From: CAYXGZ01 sp964464755
GTDB taxonomy: Bacteria; Planctomycetota; MHYJ01; JACPRB01
Assembly (NCBI GenBank): GCA_964464755.1
Contig: CAYXGZ010000019.1
Span: 1 to 64,000 of the forward strand
DNA length: 64,000 nucleotides
Reading direction: 5' to 3'
Made by a program: the position numbers and the translations under genes. Under the pieces are notes generated by a model, which ran no database searches, was not told the origin of the DNA, and saw only the letters and a program-made list of their open reading frames with translations. Numbering within the stretch: position 1 is the stretch's first letter; the number at the start of each line of letters is the position of its first letter. Shown piece after piece: positions 39,347-46,364 of the stretch.

Positions 39347-39933
39347 GGTCCGTCGCCCTCGCGCTCCTGCTCCTCGCCCCGGTCGCGCAGGACCCGGGGG
39401 GCGAGCTGTTCCCGCTCGCCGAGGGCACGGCCTGGACCTACGTCTCGGGCGGCCGCGAGGCCCGCGTCGTGGCCGGCCCCCGCGAGAAGATCGGCGAGGC
39501 CGAGGCGGTGCTCGTGACGACGACCCCGGCCGGCGGCGACGTCCGGCGCGAGTGGTTCCGGGCGGACGCCTCGGGCGTGAAGCTGCTCCGCCAGGCCGTC
39601 GGCGAGCGCGTCGAGGACTACGCGCCGCCCATCGAGCGGCTCCGCCTGCCCTTGAAGGAGGGCGACGCGTGGACCTGGAAGGGCCGCGTCGGCAAGGACG
39701 AGGCGACCGCGGAGTTCCGGGTCGCGGGACGCGAGGCGGTGACGACGCCCTCGGGGGTGCACGACGCCTGGAAGGTCGAGGTGACGCTGAAGGCCGGCGG
39801 CTACTCGGCCGCCGGGGCCAATTGGTACGCGCCCGGAGTCGGCATCGTGCGCCAGGTCACGGTCGTGGAACGGGACGGGAAGAAGCAGGAGGGGCTCGTC
39901 GAGCTGAAGTCCTTCGAGCCCCCGAAGAAATAG
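39343..39933 (+). CDS. Secreted beta-rich protein, paralogue of the next lipoprotein
   Basis: A 196-residue exported protein with a short signal peptide (MRSVALALLLLAPVAQ). The mature part begins with GGELFPLAEGTAWTYVSGGREARVV, and shares the pattern PL-x-G-x-x-WTYVS-x-G with the following gene (LQPLERGATWTYVSNG). Later parts also align: GDAWTWKGRVG with GDSWTYDERVG, and NWYAPGVGIVRQV with SWYARGTGLVKLQ. It is probably a duplicated beta-sheet domain. Function unknown. It is coupled to the upstream gene (ATGA). Confidence 0.65.
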   Translation: MRSVALALLLLAPVAQDPGGELFPLAEGTAWTYVSGGREARVVAGPREKIGEAEAVLVTTTPAGGDVRREWFRADASGVKLLRQAVGERVEDYAPPIERLRLPLKEGDAWTWKGRVGKDEATAEFRVAGREAVTTPSGVHDAWKVEVTLKAGGYSAAGANWYAPGVGIVRQVTVVERDGKKQEGLVELKSFEPPKK

Positions 39934-39943
39934 CGGAGCGGAC

Positions 39944-40552
39944 ATGACTCGACTCGGCGCGATCTCGGCGGCGCTGCTCCTCGCGGGCTGCGCCGGGGCC
40001 CCGGCCAAGCCCGCCGGCCCGACGGACGGCGACCTCCAGCCCCTCGAGCGGGGCGCCACCTGGACCTACGTCTCCAACGGCGTGCTGCAGACGCGCACCG
40101 TCGCGGGCGACGAGAAGGTCGGCCGCTTCCCCTGCAAGGTCGTCGAGATCCGCACGGGCAACGTCCTCGAGAAGCAGTGGCTGCGCAAGGAGGCCGACGG
40201 TCTCAAGCTGCACCGCGTCCTCGTCGACGGCCACATCACCGACCTCGAGGACCCGGCGCTCGTCATGAAGTACCCCGGCCGCGTCGGCGACTCGTGGACC
40301 TACGACGAGCGCGTCGGGCCCGTCCTCATGAACGTGACGGGGCTCTACGTCCGCGACGAGAGCGTCAGCGTCCCCGCCGGGACCTTCAACGCGGCGCGGA
40401 TCCAGGCGGTCAAGACCATCCAGGGCGAGGTCGTCGTGGACCAGGTCTCCTGGTACGCCCGCGGCACGGGCCTCGTGAAGCTCCAGGTCCGGAGCTTCAC
40501 GGGCGGCAAGGAGATGCGGATCGTCCTCGAGCTCGATTCGTACCAGCGCTGA
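39944..40552 (+). CDS. Lipoprotein paralogous to the preceding secreted protein
   Basis: A 202-residue predicted lipoprotein: MTRLGAISAALLLAGCAGAP with lipobox LLAGC. The body matches the previous gene at several points (WTYVSNG, LRKEADGLKLHRVL, GDSWTYDERVG, VSVPAGTFNAARIQAVKT, SWYARGTGLVKLQ). The VPAGTF..A..I pattern is common in planctomycetal and myxobacterial envelope lipoproteins of unknown function. It lies 10 nt after its paralogue, so the pair arose by tandem duplication. Confidence 0.68.
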   Translation: MTRLGAISAALLLAGCAGAPAKPAGPTDGDLQPLERGATWTYVSNGVLQTRTVAGDEKVGRFPCKVVEIRTGNVLEKQWLRKEADGLKLHRVLVDGHITDLEDPALVMKYPGRVGDSWTYDERVGPVLMNVTGLYVRDESVSVPAGTFNAARIQAVKTIQGEVVVDQVSWYARGTGLVKLQVRSFTGGKEMRIVLELDSYQR

Positions 40553-40565
40553 GCGGCGGACGCCG

Positions 40566-40571
40566 TATAAT
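40566..40571 (+). promoter_or_regulatory. Candidate -10 (TATAAT)
   Basis: Exact TATAAT, 32 nt before the GTG at 40604. No clear -35. Confidence 0.45.
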
Positions 40572-40603
40572 CGATGTCGCCCCCGGGGGATCAAGGGGGC
40601 ACC

Positions 40604-41458
40604 GTGAAACGCTTCGTGGGGATCGCGTTCCTGGCGATCCTGTCCTGCCGGCCGCCGGCTGAAACTCCATCCGCGGACCGCGTTCGCGCGTCGGTCCGCC
40701 TGCACGCCTCCGAGGGCACCCGCGTCCTGACCCTCGTCTCCGCCCGCATCGACAAGTTCTTCGCCGACCGCGACGACGGCGTGGACCGCCTCGTCGAGGA
40801 GCTCATGTCCTTCCGCGGCAAGTGGCGGGCCGTGTTCTGGTCGCGCGAGGACTTCGAGGCCCACGTGCGCCGGCGCTTCGCGGGGAACATCTTCCGCGAC
40901 GGCGATTTCGAGCGCGAGGTGCTCGACCCCGTGCGCGCCGACCTGGCCTTCGTCCTGGAGGCCTGCGAGGCCAAGGTGGCGGTCGACGTGGACCTCGCCG
41001 TGCGCGGACCCGCGGCCGAGCTGCCGGGCGTGAGGCTCAAGGCGGAGCTCTCGAGCGGCATCGGCGCCGAGGTCGTGCGGGACCTCGAGATGAACCTCGT
41101 GTCGATCACGGGCTCGGAGTACGCCGCGGTGCTGGCGACGACCGCGCTGGCGCAGTCCGGCGTCTTCGGGGCCTCGGTCGCGGCGGGCGCGAGCCAGTCG
41201 TGGTGGAACCTCGGCGCGGGGATCGTCGTCGGGGTCGTCGTCGGGCTGATCGTCGACGGGATCGTCGGGGACGCCTGCGAGGACGCCGTGCGCGCGGAGC
41301 TGCGCAAGGAGCTCGCGGCGCTGCGCACGCGGATGCTGGAGGGCGTGGACGGCCCGTACGAGGCGGCGAAGCGGCTGCTCGCGGCGCACGCCCGGGTCCT
41401 GGAGGAGCGGGCCGTGAAGCGGTTCCAAGGAGGGCGGGATGCGGCGGCTCGCGCTTAG
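40604..41458 (+). CDS. Lipoprotein with internal membrane segment, 284 residues
   Basis: The family is not recognised. The start is GTG 40604 with AAGGGGGC upstream; the ATG at 40574 is too close to the TATAAT. The signal KRFVGIAFLAILSC has a lipobox-like ILSC. The mature part is helical with charged segments (DDGVDRLVEELMSFRGKWRAVF). A Gly/Val membrane segment lies near residues 200-225 (AGIVVGVVVGLIVDGIVGDA). It overlaps the next gene by 20 bases. Both are Ala/Arg/Glu-rich helical envelope proteins and may act together. Confidence 0.58.
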   Translation: MKRFVGIAFLAILSCRPPAETPSADRVRASVRLHASEGTRVLTLVSARIDKFFADRDDGVDRLVEELMSFRGKWRAVFWSREDFEAHVRRRFAGNIFRDGDFEREVLDPVRADLAFVLEACEAKVAVDVDLAVRGPAAELPGVRLKAELSSGIGAEVVRDLEMNLVSITGSEYAAVLATTALAQSGVFGASVAAGASQSWWNLGAGIVVGVVVGLIVDGIVGDACEDAVRAELRKELAALRTRMLEGVDGPYEAAKRLLAAHARVLEERAVKRFQGGRDAAARA

Positions 41459-42173
41459 CGGGATCCTCCTGCTCGCGGCGGCCGGGGCGGCGGAGGCGCA
41501 GTCCGCGGCGGCCCGGCGGCTGGCGAAGGAGGTCGTCGAGGCCCTCGAGTCGCGCTTCGCCCGCGAGGTCGCGGAGGAGGGCGTCGAGCGGGTCGAGACC
41601 CGCCTCGCGATGGCCATCGAGCGCTACGGGGACGACGCGGCGCGGGCGGCCCGGCGCGTCGGGCCGCGGATCGCGCTCGAGGCGGTCGAGAAGCACGGCG
41701 CGGCGGCCGGATCGCTGCTGTCCAAGTTCGGCGACGACGGCGCCCGGCTGCTCGCCAGCGAGGGCGACCTCGCGCTCAAGGCGCACCGGGCGCTGGGCGA
41801 CGAGGGGATCGCGCTGCTCCTGCGCCGGCACGGGACGCCCACGGGGGCGCTGCTGCCGAAGCTGGCGGAGCCGATCGCGGCCTCCGGCCGGAAGGCGGAG
41901 CTGCTCGCCGTCATCGAGAAGTACGGCGACCGGGCCTGCAACTTCCTCTGGCGGAACAAGGGCGTCATCTTCGGCGCGGCGGCGCTCGCCGCGTTCCTGG
42001 CCGACCCCGAGCCGTACCTCGACGGCGTGAAGTCGATCGTGGGGGAGCCGGTGCGCGACGTGGCCGTCGAGGCGGCGAAGCGGACGAACTGGACGCTGGT
42101 CGTGCTCGCGGTCGTCGGGATCGCGGGCCTGCTGATCGGGATCCGGGTCCTGAGGCGCCCGAAGGCCGCATGA
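41439..42173 (+). CDS. Secreted helical membrane protein, 244 residues
   Basis: The family is not recognised. A signal peptide (MRRLALSGILLLAAAGAAEA) precedes a long helical region of short Ala/Glu/Arg repeats (AAARRLAKEVVEALESRFAREVAEE; KHGAAAGSLLSKFGDDGARLLASEGDLAL). Two hydrophobic stretches follow: VIFGAAALAAFLA near 180 and WTLVVLAVVGIAGLLIGIRVL near the C-terminus. The protein is probably anchored by its C-terminal helix. It overlaps the previous gene by 20 bases and the next by four, so the three are cotranscribed. Confidence 0.58.
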   Translation: MRRLALSGILLLAAAGAAEAQSAAARRLAKEVVEALESRFAREVAEEGVERVETRLAMAIERYGDDAARAARRVGPRIALEAVEKHGAAAGSLLSKFGDDGARLLASEGDLALKAHRALGDEGIALLLRRHGTPTGALLPKLAEPIAASGRKAELLAVIEKYGDRACNFLWRNKGVIFGAAALAAFLADPEPYLDGVKSIVGEPVRDVAVEAAKRTNWTLVVLAVVGIAGLLIGIRVLRRPKAA

Positions 42174-42742
42174 GGGTGCTCGTCACGGGCTTCGGGCCCT
42201 TCGCGAAATTCAGGCGCAACCCCACGGAGGGGCTGGCGCGCCGGGCCGACGGCCTCGTGCTGGGCCGGGCCCGCGTCTCGGGCCGGGTCCTCGACACCGA
42301 GTTCCGCCGCAGCGCGCGGCAGCTCCGGGCGGCGATCCACGCCTGCCGGCCGGACGTCCTGCTGATGTTCGGGCTCGCAGCGGGCTCGAAGAAGCTCGGC
42401 CTGGAGGCCGTGGCGCTCAACGTCGACCACGCCGAGGTCCCGGACAACGCCGGGGCGCGGCCGCGACGGCGGCCCATCGATCCCGGCGGCCCGCTGGCGC
42501 TGGAGTCGGCCCTGCCGCTGGACGCGCTGCTGCGGGCGCTGGGCCGGGGGCGGATCCCGGCGCGGATCTCGCACCACGCCGGGACCTACGTCTGCAACCA
42601 CCTGTTCTACTCCGCGCGGCGGATGGCGCCCCGGCTGCCCGCGGGCTTCATCCACGTGCCGAAGGGCTGGCCGGAGGCGCGGCTGGACCGCGCCCTGCGC
42701 CTGCTCGTGGAAACGGTTGCACGGGGGCGGGGGAGGTCCTAG
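42170..42742 (+). CDS. pcp: Pyroglutamyl peptidase I (family C15)
   Basis: A 190-residue cysteine peptidase that removes N-terminal pyroglutamate. The opening VLVTGFGPFAKFRRNPTE is the family signature. The expected triad is visible: Glu79 (GLEAVALN), Cys142 (GTYVCNHLFY) and His162 (FIHVPKG). Length is slightly short of the usual 215, with a shortened middle. There is no signal peptide. It is the last gene of the run, coupled to the previous gene by ATGA; the tRNA-Ala promoter overlaps its end. Confidence 0.82.
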   Translation: MRVLVTGFGPFAKFRRNPTEGLARRADGLVLGRARVSGRVLDTEFRRSARQLRAAIHACRPDVLLMFGLAAGSKKLGLEAVALNVDHAEVPDNAGARPRRRPIDPGGPLALESALPLDALLRALGRGRIPARISHHAGTYVCNHLFYSARRMAPRLPAGFIHVPKGWPEARLDRALRLLVETVARGRGRS

Positions 42743-42745
42743 AAT
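42717..42745 (+). promoter_or_regulatory. Promoter TTGCAC-17-TAGAAT of tRNA-Ala
   Basis: TTGCAC (42717-42722) and TAGAAT (42740-42745), spacing 17, lie across the pcp stop codon. The tRNA begins 29 nt after the -10. Confidence 0.72.
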
Positions 42746-42773
42746 CCTCCCGCATCTCCCGCGGCGGACTGAT

Positions 42774-42849
42774 GGGCCTGTAGCTCAGCTGGGAGAGCGC
42801 GTGAATGGCATTCACGAGGTCGAGGGTTCGATCCCCTTCAGGTCCACCA
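42774..42849 (+). tRNA. tRNA-Ala (anticodon GGC), CCA encoded
   Basis: A 76-nt cloverleaf. Acceptor GGGCCTG (42774-42780) pairs with CAGGTCC (42839-42845) with one G-T wobble; D stem GCTC/GAGC; anticodon stem CGTGA/TCACG around ATGGCAT, anticodon GGC at 42807-42809; T loop TTCGATC. Discriminator A at 42846 and CCA at 42847-42849. Confidence 0.97.
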
Positions 42850-42923
42850 GGCCGCCGCGGGGCGGATTCCGTCGAATCTTCGGGCCTTCCGTCCGTCCAA
42901 CCTCCCAACCGGAGTGAGTCCCG

Positions 42924-45041
42924 ATGATCTACCTCCTGGCCGCGCTCTGCCTCGGGCCCGTCCTCCAGGACGGCAAGCTCTCCGACGAGCGGATCCGCGA
43001 GCTCGTCGAGCAGCTCGGCTCGGACTACGAGGAGGACCGCCAGGCCGCGAAGGTCGAGCTCGAGAAGGTCGGCGAGAAGGGCGAGCCCTTCTTCGCGGAG
43101 GGCCTGGACCACGCGGACTACCGCGTCCGGAAGATCTGCCTCGACCTGCTCAACAAGATGGGCTCGAAGAGCGCCTACGCCCGGGCCGCGAAGCTCTTCC
43201 GGTCGAAGGACGAGGAGAAGACCGTGCAGGCGGCGGCCTTCGTGTACCTGCGGCGCTGCGGGGCGCAGGCCGAGGACCTGATGATCGAGTGCCTCGACAG
43301 CGCGGAGGAGGCGGTCCGGCTCGGCGCGCTCGAGACCCTGGTCGAGATCAAGAGCACGAAGTGCCCGGAGAAGGCCGCGGCGCTCTACGACAAGGAGCCG
43401 AATCGGGCCCTGAAGGACAAGGCCTTCGAGCTCCTCAAGGCCATGGGCGACCCCGCCCGGCCCCACCTCCTGAAGCTGCTCGAGAGCGCGGACGCGACGG
43501 TGCGGCTCGGCGCCGTGCAGGGCCTGCGGCAGGTGACCAAGGAGGCCGGCGAGCTCCTCGAGCCGATGGCGAAGCTGATCCGCAAGGAGACGCACCCCCC
43601 GATCATCACGGAGGCCTTCGAGGTCCTGAAGCTCGTGGGCGCGAAGGCGGAGCCCCAGCTCCTCGACGGCCTGAAGGCGGCCTCCGAGCAGGTCCGCCAG
43701 CTCAGCATCCAGAAGCTCCGGGACCTCAAGAGCGCGAAGGCGCTGGACGCGATCGGCGAGATGTTCCAGGCCGAGACCTCCGACCCGGTGCGCAACGACG
43801 CGTTCGAGTTCCTCAAGGCCGCGGGGGCCGCGGCGGAGCCGGCCTTCCTGAAGGCGATGGAGGGGAAGACGCCGGAGCTCCGGCTCAAGGCGATCGACGG
43901 GCTGAAGGAGATCCGAAGCGAGAAGGCGTACGACGCGATCGCGAAGCTCTTCCGCGCGGAGAAGGACAAGGCGGTCCTCGACCGCTGCTGGGAGTACCTC
44001 AAGCAGATGCGCGCGAAGGCGGAGCCCGAGTTCCTCTTCGCGCTGAAGATGGAGGACGCGAAGATCCGCAAGGAGTCGATCCGACAGCTCGGCTACATCC
44101 AGTCCGCCGCGGCGATCCCCGAGCTGATGGGCCTGCTCGTGGACCTGGACGCCGAGGTGAAGTCCGAGGCGCGCAACGCGCTGGTGCTCGTGGGGCCGAA
44201 GGCGATCGAAGCCGTGCAGGAGGCCGCGAAGGCGGGCCGGATCAAGAAGGACGAGGAGTCCGCGATCCTGGCGCTCTACTACCAGGCCGGCGTCGAGAAG
44301 CTCCTGCTCGGGATGCTGAGCGACAAGGGCGCGATCGGCTACTACCCGGGGCTCTTCGAGCCGATCGCGAAGTTCGGCAAGGACCGGGCGCTGCCGGTGC
44401 TCCTGAGGATCGTGCTCGAGGAGGATTACCGGCCCGGGCCGCACGAGGAGTCGCCCGGGATGCTGCACTGGGACTACGTGCGGGCGATCGCGCTGATGGC
44501 GGTCGGGGAGTTCGGGGACGCGGAGGCGCTCAAGAAGATCAAGGCGATGCCCATGGACGGGCGCGACGCGTACTGGGTGTCGGAGTGGCTGATCGCTCGG
44601 CACAAGCTGGGCGACGCGGCGGGGGCGGACGACTTCGTGAAGCGGACGCTGGCCGAGTTCGACAAGACGCTGAAGGCGGGCGTGGCGGACTCGCTGCCGG
44701 AGGCGTTCCGCTCGATGACCATCGCGGCGCGGATCCAGCTGCGGACGGGCCGGAGGGACGAGGCGCTCGAGACCTACGCGCGCTTCGCGAAGGCCTACGA
44801 GGGCCTGCCCGAGCCGGGCTCGATCCCCGCGGACCAGTACTCGACGGCGCTCTACAACATGGCCTGCATCCTGGCGGGGCAGGGGAAGAAGGCGGAGGCG
44901 GTGGAGCGATTGGCGAAGGCGGTCGACGCGGGCTTCAAGGACCTGGGGTGGATCCAGGTGGACAAGGACCTCGATCCGATCCGGGGCGAGGAGGGGTACA
45001 AGAAGCTCGTGGCGGACGAGGCGAAGTTCAAGACCGAGTAG
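42924..45041 (+). CDS. Secreted HEAT-repeat protein with C-terminal TPR-like segment
   Basis: A 705-residue exported protein. A short signal peptide (MIYLLAALCLGPVLQ) precedes about fifteen HEAT-type helical pairs. Many share a recognisable unit ending in LK-x-(M/V)-(G/R)-(A/D)-x-A-x-P-x-(L/F)-L (LLKAMGDPARPHLLKLL; VLKLVGAKAEPQLLDGL; FLKAAGAAAEPAFLKAM; YLKQMRAKAEPEFLFAL). The last 90 residues form a TPR-like unit (YNMACILAGQGKKAEAVERLAKAVDAGF). No catalytic motif is seen. It is probably a periplasmic scaffold. It converges on the zinc-ribbon gene with a 14-base overlap. Confidence 0.8.
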   Translation: MIYLLAALCLGPVLQDGKLSDERIRELVEQLGSDYEEDRQAAKVELEKVGEKGEPFFAEGLDHADYRVRKICLDLLNKMGSKSAYARAAKLFRSKDEEKTVQAAAFVYLRRCGAQAEDLMIECLDSAEEAVRLGALETLVEIKSTKCPEKAAALYDKEPNRALKDKAFELLKAMGDPARPHLLKLLESADATVRLGAVQGLRQVTKEAGELLEPMAKLIRKETHPPIITEAFEVLKLVGAKAEPQLLDGLKAASEQVRQLSIQKLRDLKSAKALDAIGEMFQAETSDPVRNDAFEFLKAAGAAAEPAFLKAMEGKTPELRLKAIDGLKEIRSEKAYDAIAKLFRAEKDKAVLDRCWEYLKQMRAKAEPEFLFALKMEDAKIRKESIRQLGYIQSAAAIPELMGLLVDLDAEVKSEARNALVLVGPKAIEAVQEAAKAGRIKKDEESAILALYYQAGVEKLLLGMLSDKGAIGYYPGLFEPIAKFGKDRALPVLLRIVLEEDYRPGPHEESPGMLHWDYVRAIALMAVGEFGDAEALKKIKAMPMDGRDAYWVSEWLIARHKLGDAAGADDFVKRTLAEFDKTLKAGVADSLPEAFRSMTIAARIQLRTGRRDEALETYARFAKAYEGLPEPGSIPADQYSTALYNMACILAGQGKKAEAVERLAKAVDAGFKDLGWIQVDKDLDPIRGEEGYKKLVADEAKFKTE

Positions 45042-45321
45042 GCCCCGAGGAGCGCAGCTCCATCCAGCTGGCGGACTCCAGGAAGGCGCGGCAGGCGCCG
45101 CAGTAGTAGATCACCTCGAGGACCCCCCCGACGCGGCGCTCCAGGCGCCCGAGGTCCGGCCAGTCGGCGGGGGCCTTGCACCAGGGGCAGCACGCGGCGC
45201 GCCCGGGGCGGGCGGGCTTGGCGGCGAGGGGGGCGGGGCGGCAGTCGCCGCAGAGGTCGCCGGGCCCGCGGAAGGGATCCCCGCAGTTGACGCAGGCGCG
45301 GCCGCCGGACCGGGTCGGCAT
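45028..45321 (-). CDS. Small zinc-ribbon protein, 97 residues
   Basis: The protein has two pairs of CxxC knuckles: CVNCGDPF...LCGDC near the N-terminus and CCPWCKAP...YYCGAC further on. These would form two zinc ribbons; the second is interrupted by a 25-residue insert (PDLGRLERRVGGVLEVI). There is no membrane segment. TACTAT lies 9 nt before ATG 45321, so the mRNA may be leaderless. Its 3' end overlaps the HEAT gene by 14 bases. The cysteine spacing strongly supports a real protein. Function is unknown. Confidence 0.72.
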   Translation of the reverse strand: MPTRSGGRACVNCGDPFRGPGDLCGDCRPAPLAAKPARPGRAACCPWCKAPADWPDLGRLERRVGGVLEVIYYCGACRAFLESASWMELRSSGPTRS

Positions 45322-45330
45322 GGACCCATG

Positions 45331-45336
45331 ATAGTA
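45331..45336 (-). promoter_or_regulatory. Candidate -10 (TACTAT) of the zinc-ribbon gene
   Basis: On the minus strand TACTAT ends 9 nt before the ATG; there is no Shine-Dalgarno between. No good -35. Confidence 0.4.
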
Positions 45337-45354
45337 CGGGGCTCCCGGGGGTGC

Positions 45355-45360
45355 TAAACT
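45355..45360 (+). promoter_or_regulatory. Candidate -10 (TAAACT) of the CDF transporter gene
   Basis: TAAACT ends 6 nt before the ATG at 45367, consistent with a leaderless transcript. No good -35. Confidence 0.4.
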
Positions 45361-45366
45361 TTCGGG

Positions 45367-46248
45367 ATGGCCACCGACGACCGGACCCGGGGCATCCGCT
45401 GGGTGCTCTTCGTCGTGCTGCTGCTCAACGTGGCGGTGGCGGCGGGCAAGGCGGTGATCGCCTGGACGACGAACTCCCTCTCGGTCGAGGCGGACACGTT
45501 CCACTCGATGCTGGACGGGGCGAGCAACATCGTGGGGCTCGTCGCGATCACGGTCGCGGCGGCGGCGCCCGACCACGACCATCCCTACGGGCACCGGAAG
45601 TTCGAGGTGCTGGGCGCGCTGGCGATCGGCGGCTTCCTCGCGGCGGCGGCGTGGAACATCCTGCACGAGGCCTGGCTGCGGCTGCGGACCTCGGAGGCGA
45701 TCTCGGTGGACTGGACGGCGTTCGCGGTGATGGGCGGGACGATCGTGGTGAACGTGTTCGTCACGCGCTACGAGTCGGCGTCGGCGCGGCGGCTGTCGAG
45801 CGAGGTGCTGGCGGCGGACTCGGCGCACACGCGGGCGGACGTGCTGGCGACGGTGGGCGTGATCGCGTCGCTGGTCTGCGCGCACTACCGGTGGGTGTGG
45901 GTGGACCTGGCGGTGGCGGTGGGGATCGCGGCGCTGATCGCCTGGGCGGCGGTGCGGGTGGCGCTGAGCGGCGCGGCGGTGCTGGCGGATCGGGCGGTGC
46001 TGGATCCGTCGGAGGTCCAGAAGGAGGCGCTGGGGGTGGAGGGGGTGGTGGAGTGCCACGAGGTGCGGACGCGGGGGAGCTCGGACGCGATCTTCGCGGA
46101 CCTGCGGATCCACGTGCCGGCGGAGTTGACGATCAACCGGGCGCACGAGATCGGGCACCAGGTGGAGAAGCGGCTGAAGACGCGGTGGGGCGGTTTGAGG
46201 GACGTGGTGGTCCACGTGGAGCCCCACGAGCACGGCCCCTGCCTTTAA
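45367..46248 (+). CDS. Cation diffusion facilitator (CDF) metal/proton antiporter
   Basis: A 293-residue transporter exporting divalent metals such as Zn, Mn or Fe. Six membrane segments are visible. The metal site is formed by paired acidic/His motifs: DTFHSMLDGASN in helix 2 and DSAHTRADVLAT in helix 5. The PDHDHPYGHRKFEVLG signature lies between helices 2 and 3. The C-terminal cytoplasmic domain (about 205-293) has GVEGVVECHEVRTRGSSDAIFADLRIHV and ends in a His-containing tail. The HxxxD pair in helix 2 suggests Zn or Mn, but specificity cannot be decided. Confidence 0.9.
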   Translation: MATDDRTRGIRWVLFVVLLLNVAVAAGKAVIAWTTNSLSVEADTFHSMLDGASNIVGLVAITVAAAAPDHDHPYGHRKFEVLGALAIGGFLAAAAWNILHEAWLRLRTSEAISVDWTAFAVMGGTIVVNVFVTRYESASARRLSSEVLAADSAHTRADVLATVGVIASLVCAHYRWVWVDLAVAVGIAALIAWAAVRVALSGAAVLADRAVLDPSEVQKEALGVEGVVECHEVRTRGSSDAIFADLRIHVPAELTINRAHEIGHQVEKRLKTRWGGLRDVVVHVEPHEHGPCL

Positions 46249-46318
46249 GTCCTGCTGCCCAATGGTTAGCAGCTGCATTATTTATCGAATTCCACTAATG
46301 GGGCGGGCCAGGGCACGG

Positions 46319-46324
46319 TATAGA
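46319..46324 (+). promoter_or_regulatory. Candidate -10 (TATAGA) of the candidate selenoprotein gene
   Basis: TATAGA lies 40 nt before the ATG at 46365. The preceding 46275-46300 is unusually AT-rich for this sequence and could act as an UP element. GGAGG (46355-46359) is the ribosome-binding site. Confidence 0.45.
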
Positions 46325-46364
46325 TAAGGTCAGGTTCCTCGTATACAAACACTTGGAGGCAGGG

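Noticed and set aside
45322..46278. Minus-strand frame extending the zinc-ribbon gene across the CDF transporter
   Set aside because: Arg/His-rich shadow translation of the transporter; the real zinc-ribbon protein starts at ATG 45321.
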